In this document: one piece after another, positions 18,401-26,157 of the stretch | How positions within the stretch are numbered: position 1 is the first letter of the stretch | How the letters are laid out: every line of letters begins with the position of its first letter | Origin: Streptomyces sp. CNQ-509 | GTDB taxonomy: Bacteria > Actinomycetota > Actinomycetes > Streptomycetales > Streptomycetaceae | Assembly (NCBI RefSeq): GCF_001011035.1 | Contig: NZ_CP011492.1 | Location: 2,177,501-2,241,500 of the forward strand | DNA length: 64,000 nucleotides | Direction: 5' to 3' | The notes under the pieces: generated by a model | Databases searched by the model: none | What the model saw: only the letters and a program-made list of their open reading frames with translations | What the model was told of the DNA's origin: nothing | Program-made: the position numbers and the translations under genes

Positions 18401-19003
18401 GAGTCGCGGCGACTGCACGAGGAGGCCAGGGCGCTGGCCGTCGCGCACTTCGACCCGGTCGGCGAGGAGTTCGCCGAGATCGGCCTCGGCATGGTCGCCC
18501 GCAGGGCCGGCCGGCCCGAGGCCGCCGAGGCGCACCTGCGCCCCTGGCTGGAGTGGTGGCGCGGACTCGACTGCTCCGCGGCACCGCGCGGGGTGGCGCT
18601 CATCGCGGCGGAGCTGGGCTTCATCGCCGAGCAGCGCGGCGACGCGGAGGAGGCGCGCGCCCTCCAGCGCGAGGGGCTGGCGGCGGCGCTCGCCTCGGAG
18701 GACCCGCGGGCCGCGGCGCTGGCGCTGGAGGGGCTGGCGGGCGTCGAGACGCTCACCGGCAACCACCTGCCCGCCGCCCGCCTCCTCGGCACCGCAGCCG
18801 CCCTCCGCACGGCCGCGGGTGCCCCCTTGCCGACGGCGGAACGCGGCGACGTGGACCGCATCACCGCCCGCGCCACGAAGGCCATGGGCCGCGAAGCCTT
18901 CGCCGCGGCCCACGAAGAGGGCCAAAACACCCCCCTAACAGCCCACCTCTCAACCCACGCCCCCGGAAGCGCAACGGTCCCCGGTTGCCATCGACTACAT
19001 TGA
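15464..19003 (+). CDS. AfsR/SARP-type regulator: DNA-binding BTAD, NB-ARC ATPase and TPR-like C-terminus
   Basis: A 1,179-residue regulator. Residues 1-95 are an OmpR-like winged helix (YGVLGPLAVW, VRALLADLLLHEG). About 98-245 is the BTAD domain (AALWRGGAYEDV-like LALWRGGAYEDVADQDFARA, LGLEPGPE). After a Pro/Ala linker comes an NB-ARC/STAND ATPase with Walker A GPGGVGKTRL near residue 329 and Walker B LLLVLDNCEHL near 407, then helical repeats to the C-terminus. AfsR relatives in Streptomyces are phosphorylated by Ser/Thr kinases such as AfsK. Two receptor kinases follow 83 bp downstream on the same strand, so a functional link is plausible but unproven. It is divergent from the MFS exporter. 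Confidence 0.9.
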   Translation: MRYGVLGPLAVWTDAGEPVRVAERKVRALLADLLLHEGRTVSAGRLVDDLWPPGSRPANPAATLQTRVWQLRRAHATAEPGARDLVVRAHGGYRLAAPPESVDAGRFAALLARARTVEDPEKRAAGLREALALWRGGAYEDVADQDFARAAVARLEETRLTAVEELAHARLALGEHGPLAADLADLVDRHPLRERLRAAHMTALYRAGRQSEALAAYGDLRRHLARELGLEPGPEVASLQRAILAQDPALLAAGTEAAGARTAADPGRAGTAAAPAPGSASPAAGTPGPAPATPPSNLPAPVTELIGRDRELTDVRKLLHTERLVTLAGPGGVGKTRLALEAAAQALTDSPAGLPGDFPDGVWLAELAGRRCYDDPADVIAQALGVHDTEGRPTHDVLADAVRAKRLLLVLDNCEHLVEAVAPLTARLLRAAPGLRILATSQEQLAIAGETLYAVPPLDLPHPGTPPAPTTAAGTPAASTTAPAAACLHESSAVRLFLARAAAAAPGFQLEPGNAAAVAAICRRLDGIPLALELAATRVRALGVHHLAERLDDRFRLLAAPGTRRDAPERQRTLRATIEWSWELLTPAEQAVLRRLSVFATGTTLPAAEAVCAGTDIDPADVAGLLARLVDRSLVVTTPGPGGPRYGLLESVAAYALEELTAAGEHPRALHRHATHYTDLAERAAPHLCTRTQTPWLTVLDAESANLRRALDTATTTGAAALALRLANALAWYWFLRGRHREGTRALTRALETGTATRAPDGGAAGVTVPRATAAAWHAGFALLDSAIRTPARPGEPGGAGTDGPYETPPESGTPPENGTHEDSARHSPGDGPEFPGDDADTRAVWFLAFAEAGFGSIPRAGALADRALGEFRARGDRWGEAAALVVQATVALFRGELAVLARNSATAARIFGELGEDWGRLEAGEAMAEHAEITGDYARAARLHRDDARRAEELGLWAQQSYRLTGLGRITMLTGDLAESRRLHEEARALAVAHFDPVGEEFAEIGLGMVARRAGRPEAAEAHLRPWLEWWRGLDCSAAPRGVALIAAELGFIAEQRGDAEEARALQREGLAAALASEDPRAAALALEGLAGVETLTGNHLPAARLLGTAAALRTAAGAPLPTAERGDVDRITARATKAMGREAFAAAHEEGQNTPLTAHLSTHAPGSATVPGCHRLH

Positions 19004-19076
19004 CGCTCGCTCCCGGTTCCAGGAAACCGGCCGCGACCTTCGGAAACGAAGTCAGGTCGCACCACTTCATCTGAGA

Positions 19077-20071
19077 GAGGCTGTTTGTGTGGGACCTGGC
19101 GTCGTCTGATCCGCGTGTGGTCGGGCCGTATCGGACTCGTGCGGTGTTGGGCGAGGGGGGCATGGGCCGGGTGCTGCTGGCATCCGATCCGGCGGGCGGT
19201 TTGGTCGCGGTCAAGCTGGTCCGTGACGCTTTCGCTGCTTATGACGACAGCTTCCGGCAGCGTTTGCGGCGTGAGGCCGTGGCTGCGCAAAGAGTCCATG
19301 GCCCCCGCACCGCGCGGGTGGTCGACGCCGATGCGGACGCCGGGATTCCGTGGCTGGCTTACGCGTTCCACCACGGGCCCACGCTCCAGAACGCTCTGAG
19401 CACGACCGGGGCGTTGCCGGAAGAGAGTGTGCTGCATCTTGCGGCGGGATTGGCCGCGGCTCTTCGCGACATCCATGCTGCTCGGTTCATTCACCGCGAT
19501 CTGTCGACTGCCAATGTTCTGCTGGCTGACGACGGGCCCGTGGTGATCGACTTCGGTATCGCCAGATCGGCCGGAGTGGCCGCGGATTCGGTGGATCAGA
19601 CGCAACTCCTGACGGTGACTCGTACCGGTATGGTGATCGGGAACCCGGGGTTCATGTCGCCCGAGCAGGCCATGGGCATGGCCGACCTCACGCCCGCGAG
19701 CGACGTGTTCCCTCTGGGGACCCTCCTCGCAACGGCGGCCACCGGCCGTAATCCGTTCCAGGGCGCCACGAGTGAACAGACGCGCTACAACGTCATGATG
19801 GCCACCGCGGAACTGGACCAGGTCCCTTCCGCGATACGCGAGGTCATCGAACCCTGCCTGACCCGCGATCCCGCCGAACGGCCCGACGCGGCACACCTCC
19901 TGAGCACCATCGGGACACCGCCCGCGGTTCCGCAAGTCTGGCCCGAAGCCGTCCACGCCCTCACCCGGCAGCAGCACGCCGAAGTAAGCCGCTACACCGG
20001 CATCGACCCCACCACCGTCCTCCCCGGACCACACGACCTCGACCCGACCACCATCTTCACCACAGAAGCGG
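19077..20071 (+). repeat. Kinase cassette, copy A of a 995-bp direct repeat
   Basis: Runs from the GAGG ribosome binding site to codon 328 of kinase A. I see no difference from 21764-22758 at a constant offset of 2,687 bp. The repeat ends exactly where the cytosolic kinase part gives way to the variable linker and transmembrane segment. Confidence 0.95.
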
Positions 20072-21195
20072 AACCGGGTGCCGGTCCCGGCGGCCCGCCC
20101 CCGGCCGAGGCGCCCGCGACGCCTGGGGGAAGGTGGCGCACCGGCCTGCGCGTGCCGGCCGCCGCAGTCGCCGCCGTGGTCGTCGCGGTCGTCGCGGTCG
20201 TCTCCGCCGTCGTCCTCTGGCCGAACGGTGGCGACGGTGAAGCCGCGCCGGAGAAACCGGCCGAAGCCGCCGCGGACGTCTTTCCCGTCAAGGTCAAGCA
20301 CGACTACGGGGAGACGGTCGTCCCGTCCAAGCCGCAACGGGTGGCCGCCTGGGGCTGGGGCGCCGCCGAGGTCGCGATCGCGTTGGGGGAGTACCCGGTC
20401 GGCATCGTCGAGGAGGAGTCCGAATCCGGCAAGGGGATGATGCCCTGGGTCGCGCAAGCCTACGAGGACGAAGGTCTCGACGACCCCGTCCTCTTCACCG
20501 AGGGCGGCTCGACGAGCTGGGGGTTACCCGAGGAGCAGATCGCGGCGACCGAACCGGATCTCATTCTCGCTCCCTACTCGGGCCTGACCGAGGCGCAGTA
20601 CGAACAACTCACGGACATCGCTCCGGTCGTGGCCCGCCCCGTGGGCGCCTCGGTGGAACCGTGGGAGGGCGTCATCGCCACCACCGCGCAAGCGCTGGGC
20701 GTACCCGCGGAGGGCAAGGAGTTGCTCGCGGAGTCCGACGCCCGGCTCGCCGAACTCGGTGAGCGGCACGGGCTCACCGGGTCGTCCTTCGCGGCGGTCG
20801 TCAACGACCCGCCCCGGCGCAGGGTCCACGTCTTCTCCGACGCCAGCCCGGTCGTCCGGGTGCTCGAAGGGCTGGGCCTGCGGCCGGCGGACTCGGTGGC
20901 CGAGCTGGATTCCGACGGCAACGGCATGATGTACTCCCTGGACTACGAGGACCTGGACCGGCTCGAATCCGATGTCGTCGTCCTGTACTCCACGACGTCC
21001 GACTGGGCCGAACGGGATCTGGCCAGCGAGGAACTGAACGCCCTGCCGGCCTTCGCCGCGGGGCGGATCGCTCAACTGTCCGGCACCGACGAGTTCGCCT
21101 CGGCCACCTCACCGACGGTGCTGTCGATCCGCTGGCCCGGCGGAATGCCGGTGCTGGCCGAGTCCCTGGAGAAGGCGGAGGCAGTCCGGAACTGA
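19087..21195 (+). CDS. Receptor Ser/Thr kinase with siderophore-binding-protein ectodomain (kinase A)
   Basis: A 702-residue membrane kinase. The cytosolic kinase (1-270) has the G-loop GEGGMG at 22-27, VAVK with K43, HRD at 136-138, N143, DFG 155-157 and SPEQ. The catalytic-loop Lys is replaced by Ser (HRDLSTAN). Residues 271-328 are juxtamembrane, and one TM helix spans about 354-378. The outside part (about 395-700) is a FecB/FepB-type Fe-siderophore binding fold: FPVKVKHDYGETVVPSKPQR, VAAWGWGAAEVAIALGEYPV, PDLILAPYSGLTEAQYEQL, IAPVV. I infer a kinase that senses a siderophore or similar chelate. The start is GTG 19087 with GAGAGAGG upstream. It lies 83 bp after the AfsR-like gene. Confidence 0.9.
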   Translation: MWDLASSDPRVVGPYRTRAVLGEGGMGRVLLASDPAGGLVAVKLVRDAFAAYDDSFRQRLRREAVAAQRVHGPRTARVVDADADAGIPWLAYAFHHGPTLQNALSTTGALPEESVLHLAAGLAAALRDIHAARFIHRDLSTANVLLADDGPVVIDFGIARSAGVAADSVDQTQLLTVTRTGMVIGNPGFMSPEQAMGMADLTPASDVFPLGTLLATAATGRNPFQGATSEQTRYNVMMATAELDQVPSAIREVIEPCLTRDPAERPDAAHLLSTIGTPPAVPQVWPEAVHALTRQQHAEVSRYTGIDPTTVLPGPHDLDPTTIFTTEAEPGAGPGGPPPAEAPATPGGRWRTGLRVPAAAVAAVVVAVVAVVSAVVLWPNGGDGEAAPEKPAEAAADVFPVKVKHDYGETVVPSKPQRVAAWGWGAAEVAIALGEYPVGIVEEESESGKGMMPWVAQAYEDEGLDDPVLFTEGGSTSWGLPEEQIAATEPDLILAPYSGLTEAQYEQLTDIAPVVARPVGASVEPWEGVIATTAQALGVPAEGKELLAESDARLAELGERHGLTGSSFAAVVNDPPRRRVHVFSDASPVVRVLEGLGLRPADSVAELDSDGNGMMYSLDYEDLDRLESDVVVLYSTTSDWAERDLASEELNALPAFAAGRIAQLSGTDEFASATSPTVLSIRWPGGMPVLAESLEKAEAVRN

Positions 21196-21241
21196 CCCCG
21201 CGTTTGCCCCCCACCCCGCAACAACGGAAGGACCACCTCCC

Positions 21242-21730
21242 ATGCTTCGCCCCAGAGCCGCGCTCGCAGCCGGCATCGTCTCCTTGGCCCTGCTGACCGC
21301 TTGTTCCGATAAGCAGGAGGAACCCCCGGCCAAGGACGAGGGCAAAGCCAATTCCTCGGCCCCCGCCGGCAAACCGTCGGAGGAGGCCATCGAGAAGCAG
21401 GACGAGGTCCCCGACGAGTGGCCGCCGGAAGTCCCCTTGCCTGTCGGATACGAGATCAAGGCCGCCTCGGAACCCACTCAGGCCGAGTTCCACAGCGCGC
21501 AGGTCGTCGGCGTGCCCCAGGAAGCAGTGAGCGCCACGCTCAAGGAATTCGAGGCCAACGGTTTCAAACAGACCCTCGGTGATGCCATGAGTGAACGAGG
21601 CATCTTCAATTACGAGAGCAAGAAATGGAGCATTTCCCTCACTGTTGCCCCGATGGACAGCAAGGGGGAAATGACCACGGAGGACACGGGGGTCTACACG
21701 ATGACGTACCTCGTCGGACCCGTGAAGTAG
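21242..21730 (+). CDS. Lipoprotein of unknown function between the twin kinases
   Basis: A 162-residue predicted lipoprotein with an N-terminal signal peptide and lipobox (LALLTAC, acylated Cys at residue 21). A charged linker follows (DKQEEPPAKDEGK), then a small alpha/beta domain (PLPVGYEIKAASEPTQAEFH ... VYTMTYLVGPVK). No family was recognised. It lies 46 bp after kinase A and 43 bp before kinase B, so the three are probably co-transcribed. A surface partner for one of the kinase ectodomains is possible. Confidence 0.85.
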   Translation: MLRPRAALAAGIVSLALLTACSDKQEEPPAKDEGKANSSAPAGKPSEEAIEKQDEVPDEWPPEVPLPVGYEIKAASEPTQAEFHSAQVVGVPQEAVSATLKEFEANGFKQTLGDAMSERGIFNYESKKWSISLTVAPMDSKGEMTTEDTGVYTMTYLVGPVK

Positions 21731-21763
21731 CCCGTTCCACGGGGTCGACAAGGATCGTTGCGG

Positions 21764-22758
21764 GAGGCTGTTTGTGTGGGACCTGGCGTCGTCTGATCCG
21801 CGTGTGGTCGGGCCGTATCGGACTCGTGCGGTGTTGGGCGAGGGGGGCATGGGCCGGGTGCTGCTGGCATCCGATCCGGCGGGCGGTTTGGTCGCGGTCA
21901 AGCTGGTCCGTGACGCTTTCGCTGCTTATGACGACAGCTTCCGGCAGCGTTTGCGGCGTGAGGCCGTGGCTGCGCAAAGAGTCCATGGCCCCCGCACCGC
22001 GCGGGTGGTCGACGCCGATGCGGACGCCGGGATTCCGTGGCTGGCTTACGCGTTCCACCACGGGCCCACGCTCCAGAACGCTCTGAGCACGACCGGGGCG
22101 TTGCCGGAAGAGAGTGTGCTGCATCTTGCGGCGGGATTGGCCGCGGCTCTTCGCGACATCCATGCTGCTCGGTTCATTCACCGCGATCTGTCGACTGCCA
22201 ATGTTCTGCTGGCTGACGACGGGCCCGTGGTGATCGACTTCGGTATCGCCAGATCGGCCGGAGTGGCCGCGGATTCGGTGGATCAGACGCAACTCCTGAC
22301 GGTGACTCGTACCGGTATGGTGATCGGGAACCCGGGGTTCATGTCGCCCGAGCAGGCCATGGGCATGGCCGACCTCACGCCCGCGAGCGACGTGTTCCCT
22401 CTGGGGACCCTCCTCGCAACGGCGGCCACCGGCCGTAATCCGTTCCAGGGCGCCACGAGTGAACAGACGCGCTACAACGTCATGATGGCCACCGCGGAAC
22501 TGGACCAGGTCCCTTCCGCGATACGCGAGGTCATCGAACCCTGCCTGACCCGCGATCCCGCCGAACGGCCCGACGCGGCACACCTCCTGAGCACCATCGG
22601 GACACCGCCCGCGGTTCCGCAAGTCTGGCCCGAAGCCGTCCACGCCCTCACCCGGCAGCAGCACGCCGAAGTAAGCCGCTACACCGGCATCGACCCCACC
22701 ACCGTCCTCCCCGGACCACACGACCTCGACCCGACCACCATCTTCACCACAGAAGCGG
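21764..22758 (+). repeat. Kinase cassette, copy B of the 995-bp direct repeat
   Basis: Partner of 19077-20071, again starting at the GAGG ribosome binding site and ending within codon 329 of kinase B. The flanking DNA on both sides is unrelated between copies. Confidence 0.95.
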
Positions 22759-23435
22759 CGAACAGTCCGGAACCGGAATTGGAACCGGAGCCGGGTGCAC
22801 CACCCTCACGTTCATGGCGTGCGCGGCTGGCCGTCCTCACCCTCGCGGCAGTCGCGATATCCGGCGCCGTATGGATCGCGACCGCGCTGACCGGCCGAGG
22901 TTCCGCCGGCGGCGCCGGAGCCACACCCGGGGCCAGCCCGTCCGGTGACTCGGGTCGACCCGATCACGCCTTCGTCGACGTATCCCGAGGCGACTGCTTT
23001 CGCAACAACGGGACCATGAAGAACATGGACTTCGAGTCGGCCGAGTGCGGCGGGGGCGACGTGTTCGAGGTCGTGCGCGCTTTCGACGGCACCACCGACC
23101 TGAGCGTGTGCCAGTACGTCAAGCAGGTCGAGTGGCGCTATGCCGTCCCCGACCCCGACGTGACGGTCTGTCTGGTGTACCGCCACAGCGACGGCGCCGC
23201 CTACAACGCGGACCGGGGCGACTGCGTCGGCAGCGGACCCGGCGGCGCGGCGTGGACCGTGGAGCAGTGCCGGCCCTCCGGCCTGGCGGTCATCGGCCGT
23301 ATCGAGGGCCCGAGCACATCAGAGGACTGCGAGCGATTCCCCCGCAACAGGAGGGACCACTACTTCACCGTGGAAGGGTCACCTGAGCTGAACGTCCGCT
23401 TGTGCATGGGCGTGATCGCACCCGACAGCGCCTAG
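21774..23435 (+). CDS. Receptor Ser/Thr kinase with tandem cysteine-rich LppU-like ectodomain (kinase B)
   Basis: A 553-residue membrane kinase. Residues 1-328 are identical to kinase A, including the HRDLSTAN catalytic loop. A Pro/Glu linker and one TM helix (about 352-373) lead to a secreted part of about 160 residues with eight cysteines. These form two successive four-Cys units, each opening with GDC (SRGDCFRNNG and DRGDCVGSGP) and ending in VCLVYR or LCMGV. The pattern resembles LppU/SCO3897-like actinomycete lipoproteins, so disulfide-bonded modules are likely. The ligand is unknown. It ends where an IS701-type transposase remnant begins. Confidence 0.88.
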   Translation: MWDLASSDPRVVGPYRTRAVLGEGGMGRVLLASDPAGGLVAVKLVRDAFAAYDDSFRQRLRREAVAAQRVHGPRTARVVDADADAGIPWLAYAFHHGPTLQNALSTTGALPEESVLHLAAGLAAALRDIHAARFIHRDLSTANVLLADDGPVVIDFGIARSAGVAADSVDQTQLLTVTRTGMVIGNPGFMSPEQAMGMADLTPASDVFPLGTLLATAATGRNPFQGATSEQTRYNVMMATAELDQVPSAIREVIEPCLTRDPAERPDAAHLLSTIGTPPAVPQVWPEAVHALTRQQHAEVSRYTGIDPTTVLPGPHDLDPTTIFTTEAANSPEPELEPEPGAPPSRSWRARLAVLTLAAVAISGAVWIATALTGRGSAGGAGATPGASPSGDSGRPDHAFVDVSRGDCFRNNGTMKNMDFESAECGGGDVFEVVRAFDGTTDLSVCQYVKQVEWRYAVPDPDVTVCLVYRHSDGAAYNADRGDCVGSGPGGAAWTVEQCRPSGLAVIGRIEGPSTSEDCERFPRNRRDHYFTVEGSPELNVRLCMGVIAPDSA

Positions 23436-23775
23436 TAATGCTTCGTTGGGTTCTGTCCTGTCCGTCCGGCCGTTCGACCAGGAGGGTCCGGGCGGGCAGG
23501 ACACCGTCCCACCGGTTGCGGCGTCGGCGGCCCGGGCCCGCCGTAAGAGGGCCGGTGCGGCCGGACCTGCTCCGGGTGAGCGACTGCCTTCCCGGTCAGA
23601 GCCAGGACACAGGACAGCCCCCGCTGTTCGAGACCGAGCCGGAACGGGGTGCTGACGCCGCAGCCGGCATCCGCGACCACGACCGGCGCCTTCAACTGTC
23701 ACTCGCCGAGCGAGTCGAGCAGGCCGAGCGCAAAGCGCCACATCTCCCGGTGCACCAACCCGTCAGGGACTCCCG
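23436..23775 (-). pseudogene. Remnant of an IS701-family transposase
   Basis: Minus-strand translation gives HREMWRFALGLLDSLGE, an in-frame stop, then APVVVADAGCGVSTPFRLGL and SCVLALTGKAVAHPE. This matches the central DDE part of IS701-type transposases (including the VADAGYG Asp motif). It is broken by a TGA at about 23700 and lacks both ends. No intact terminal repeats are seen. Together with 23776-23853, which holds nothing recognisable, it fills the 418 bp between kinase B and the next gene. Confidence 0.8.
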
Positions 23776-23853
23776 CCCTCCGGCACCGAATCCGTCGCAT
23801 CCGTCCACTCACGCGGCAGGGCACACGGCCGACGGCTGGGCCGATGGCTCGGT

Positions 23854-24897
23854 TCACGCGTGCTGCTTCCGCGGGTGGAGGTCGATGGTGAGGTGCGGGT
23901 CGAGCGCGTGCAGGAAGTCGGGGGCGTCGAAGACCTCACCGGCGGAGACGACGCCGATGGCCTTGGTGCGGCCGGTCAGAACGCGCGCGAGGGCCTCGGT
24001 GACGAGGGGCGCGGTGACGGCGTAGATGTCCTGGCCAGCGGCCGTGGCCCGGCGTTCGGCTCCGCCGGAGCGGACGACGACGTCGACGAGGAAGGTCTGG
24101 TTCGAGCGCCCGCGCTCGTCGGCGGCGGTGGGAGCCGGCGTATGCGGGGCGGCGACGTCTCGGGCCGCCTCGGCGGTCATGTAGGTGGTCACATCGGGGA
24201 TGGAGAGGTGCTGGGGGACCGTGACGACGTCCGCCATTGTGAACTCCCCGATCACCGGTCGGGAGCCCATCGGTTCCGGGAAGGTCCACTCCAGGGTGGG
24301 CGCGGCGTCGGTGCGGTGCTCCCACTGTCCGCCCCTGTAGCGCAGGCGGTGGCCGCCGCGTCGCTCGCGGGAGACCGCACCCGAGAGTCGGGTACCCGCG
24401 GTGGGGTGCCAGTCGCTGAGCGCGTAGGCGATGTGTGCCTCGTCTGCTCGGGTCCAGTCGCCCATCGCAGCGGTGGCCAGCAGGTCGCCGAGGCCGCCGA
24501 AGAAGGCCATGGCCGGAACGATCACCGCTTCCGCGTCCCTGGCCCGCTCGCGATAGTGGGCGAAGGTGTCGAGGTTGGCCTCAAGCTCGGCGGCCACGTC
24601 CAGGTAGGGGATCTTCGCGCGGAGCGCGGCTTCGATCACCGGGCCGGCGGTCGAGGCGAAGGGGCCGGCACAGTTGATGACCGCCGCCGTTCCCGCCAGG
24701 GCCCGGTCCAACGAGGCCGGATCGTCGACCGACGCCTCCCGGGCCTCCAGCCCGTTCTCATCGGCCAGCTCCCGCAAGGTCTGCGCGTTGCGCCCTGACA
24801 GCACCGGAACGAACCCACGCGCGGCCAGCTCCGCGACCACGAACCGCCCGGTGTGACCGTAGGCGCCGAACACCGTAACCAGCTGACCTGACCCCAT
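23854..24897 (-). CDS. Saccharopine-dehydrogenase-like NAD(P)-binding protein
   Basis: A 347-residue Rossmann-fold oxidoreductase-like protein with the dinucleotide-binding motif [18 protein letters not shown] at the N-terminus, followed by [11 protein letters not shown] and [10 protein letters not shown]. These are typical of the saccharopine dehydrogenase/trans-acting enoyl reductase-like family. The substrate is unknown. I chose ATG 24897; the upstream frame is not conserved-looking. It is divergent from a GlxA-type AraC regulator 107 bp away, which probably controls it. Confidence 0.85.
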   Translation of the reverse strand: MGSGQLVTVFGAYGHTGRFVVAELAARGFVPVLSGRNAQTLRELADENGLEAREASVDDPASLDRALAGTAAVINCAGPFASTAGPVIEAALRAKIPYLDVAAELEANLDTFAHYRERARDAEAVIVPAMAFFGGLGDLLATAAMGDWTRADEAHIAYALSDWHPTAGTRLSGAVSRERRGGHRLRYRGGQWEHRTDAAPTLEWTFPEPMGSRPVIGEFTMADVVTVPQHLSIPDVTTYMTAEAARDVAAPHTPAPTAADERGRSNQTFLVDVVVRSGGAERRATAAGQDIYAVTAPLVTEALARVLTGRTKAIGVVSAGEVFDAPDFLHALDPHLTIDLHPRKQHA

Positions 24898-24992
24898 GAA
24901 ACCGCTCCCGTGTCCCCGGACGCCCGCTGCGGAGTCGATCCGCCGCGGCCTGACCTCCACATCCTGTGCCGCCGCCGACACCCCGCACGAGT

Positions 24993-25025
24993 GTCGGAAA
25001 CGACATGTCGCGTACAGTTTCGGAC
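24993..25025. promoter_or_regulatory. Palindromic region over the glxA-type regulator start
   Basis: The start ATG at 25005 sits inside the perfect palindrome CGACATGTCG (25001-25010). Imperfect arms flank it: GTCGGAAAC (24993) and GTTTCGGAC (25017). This is a candidate autoregulatory or divergent operator. Confidence 0.4.
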
Positions 25026-25961
25026 GTGCCTCTTCTCGCGCTGGCCGTCACCGACGGCATGCTCCACTACGAACTGTCCGTGGCCGCAGAGATCTTCGGA
25101 TCCGACCTGACCCATGTCGTGGACCCCTGGTACGACTTCTCTCTCTGCGGGAGCGGTCCCGTGCACGTCGGCCGTTTCCGCCTGGAACCCGACCACGGAC
25201 TCGACCACCTCGCCCACGCGGACACGGTGATCGTCCCCGGCTGGGCCGACACCGACCTCGACCCGCCCGCCGAGCTGGTCGAGGCGGTGCGTGCGGCCCA
25301 CGCGGCCGGTGCCCGCGTGGCCTCACTGTGCACGGGGGCCTTCGTCCTGGGCGCGGCAGGGCTGCTCGACGGCAGACGCGCCACTACGCACTGGGCGCAC
25401 ACGCAGGAATTGGCCCGGCGACACCCGTCAGCCTCCGTCGATCCGGACGTCCTCTACGTCGACAACGGAGACGTCCTCACCTCCGCGGGCAAGGCCGCCG
25501 CCATGGACCTGTGCCTCCACTTGGTCCGCCTCGACCACGGCTCGGCCAACGCCAACAAGATCGCCCGGCGCCTGGTCGTCCCACCCCACCGGGACGGCGG
25601 TCAGGCCCAGTTCATCGCCACGCCCCTCCCCGCCCCGGGCAGCCATCCCCTGGGTGAGCTCTTGCCCTGGGCGCTGGAGCGGCTGGACCAGCCGCTGACT
25701 GTGGAGCACCTGGCCCGGCAGGCCCGCATGAGCTCGCGCCACCTCGGCCGCCACTTCAAGCACCTCACCGGCACCACGCCGCTCCAATGGCTCCACGCTC
25801 AGCGCATTCGCCACGCCCAGGAACTGCTGGAGACCACCGACGCGACCGTGGACACCATCGCCGCCGCCACGGGCATGGGCACCGCCACCACCCTGCGCCG
25901 CCACTTCCACCGCAGCGTCGGCGTCCCACCCGACACCTACCGCCGCACCTTCCGTCCCTGA
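25005..25961 (+). CDS. GlxA-family AraC transcriptional regulator
   Basis: A 318-residue protein with an N-terminal DJ-1/PfpI-like amidase-fold sensor domain (LALAVTDGMLHYELSVAAEI, the nucleophile-elbow-like SLCTGAFVLGAAGLLDGRRA) and a C-terminal AraC double HTH (MSSRHLGRHFKHLTGTTPLQ, WLHAQRIRHAQELLE, TATTLRRHFHRSVGVPPDTY). The start at ATG 25005 is chosen for its palindromic setting; ATG 24966 is an alternative. It is divergent from the saccharopine-dehydrogenase-like gene, its likely target. Confidence 0.9.
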   Translation: MSRTVSDVPLLALAVTDGMLHYELSVAAEIFGSDLTHVVDPWYDFSLCGSGPVHVGRFRLEPDHGLDHLAHADTVIVPGWADTDLDPPAELVEAVRAAHAAGARVASLCTGAFVLGAAGLLDGRRATTHWAHTQELARRHPSASVDPDVLYVDNGDVLTSAGKAAAMDLCLHLVRLDHGSANANKIARRLVVPPHRDGGQAQFIATPLPAPGSHPLGELLPWALERLDQPLTVEHLARQARMSSRHLGRHFKHLTGTTPLQWLHAQRIRHAQELLETTDATVDTIAAATGMGTATTLRRHFHRSVGVPPDTYRRTFRP

Positions 25962-26157
25962 GGAGCGTGTACAACAGACAGCGGCAACCCCGCCGAGCTC
26001 CTGCAACTCCCCACCGCACAAGACCTCGACGGGCATGTGATGAGTAACCTCATCCCCGCTGCGCATGAACCGCACCCACGGCTACAGCGGTTCACGCCCG
26101 AGCAGACGCATAGGCGGCTTGCCCTTCCGGCCCGGCTCCTCGGCTCGCCGCCGCGAA

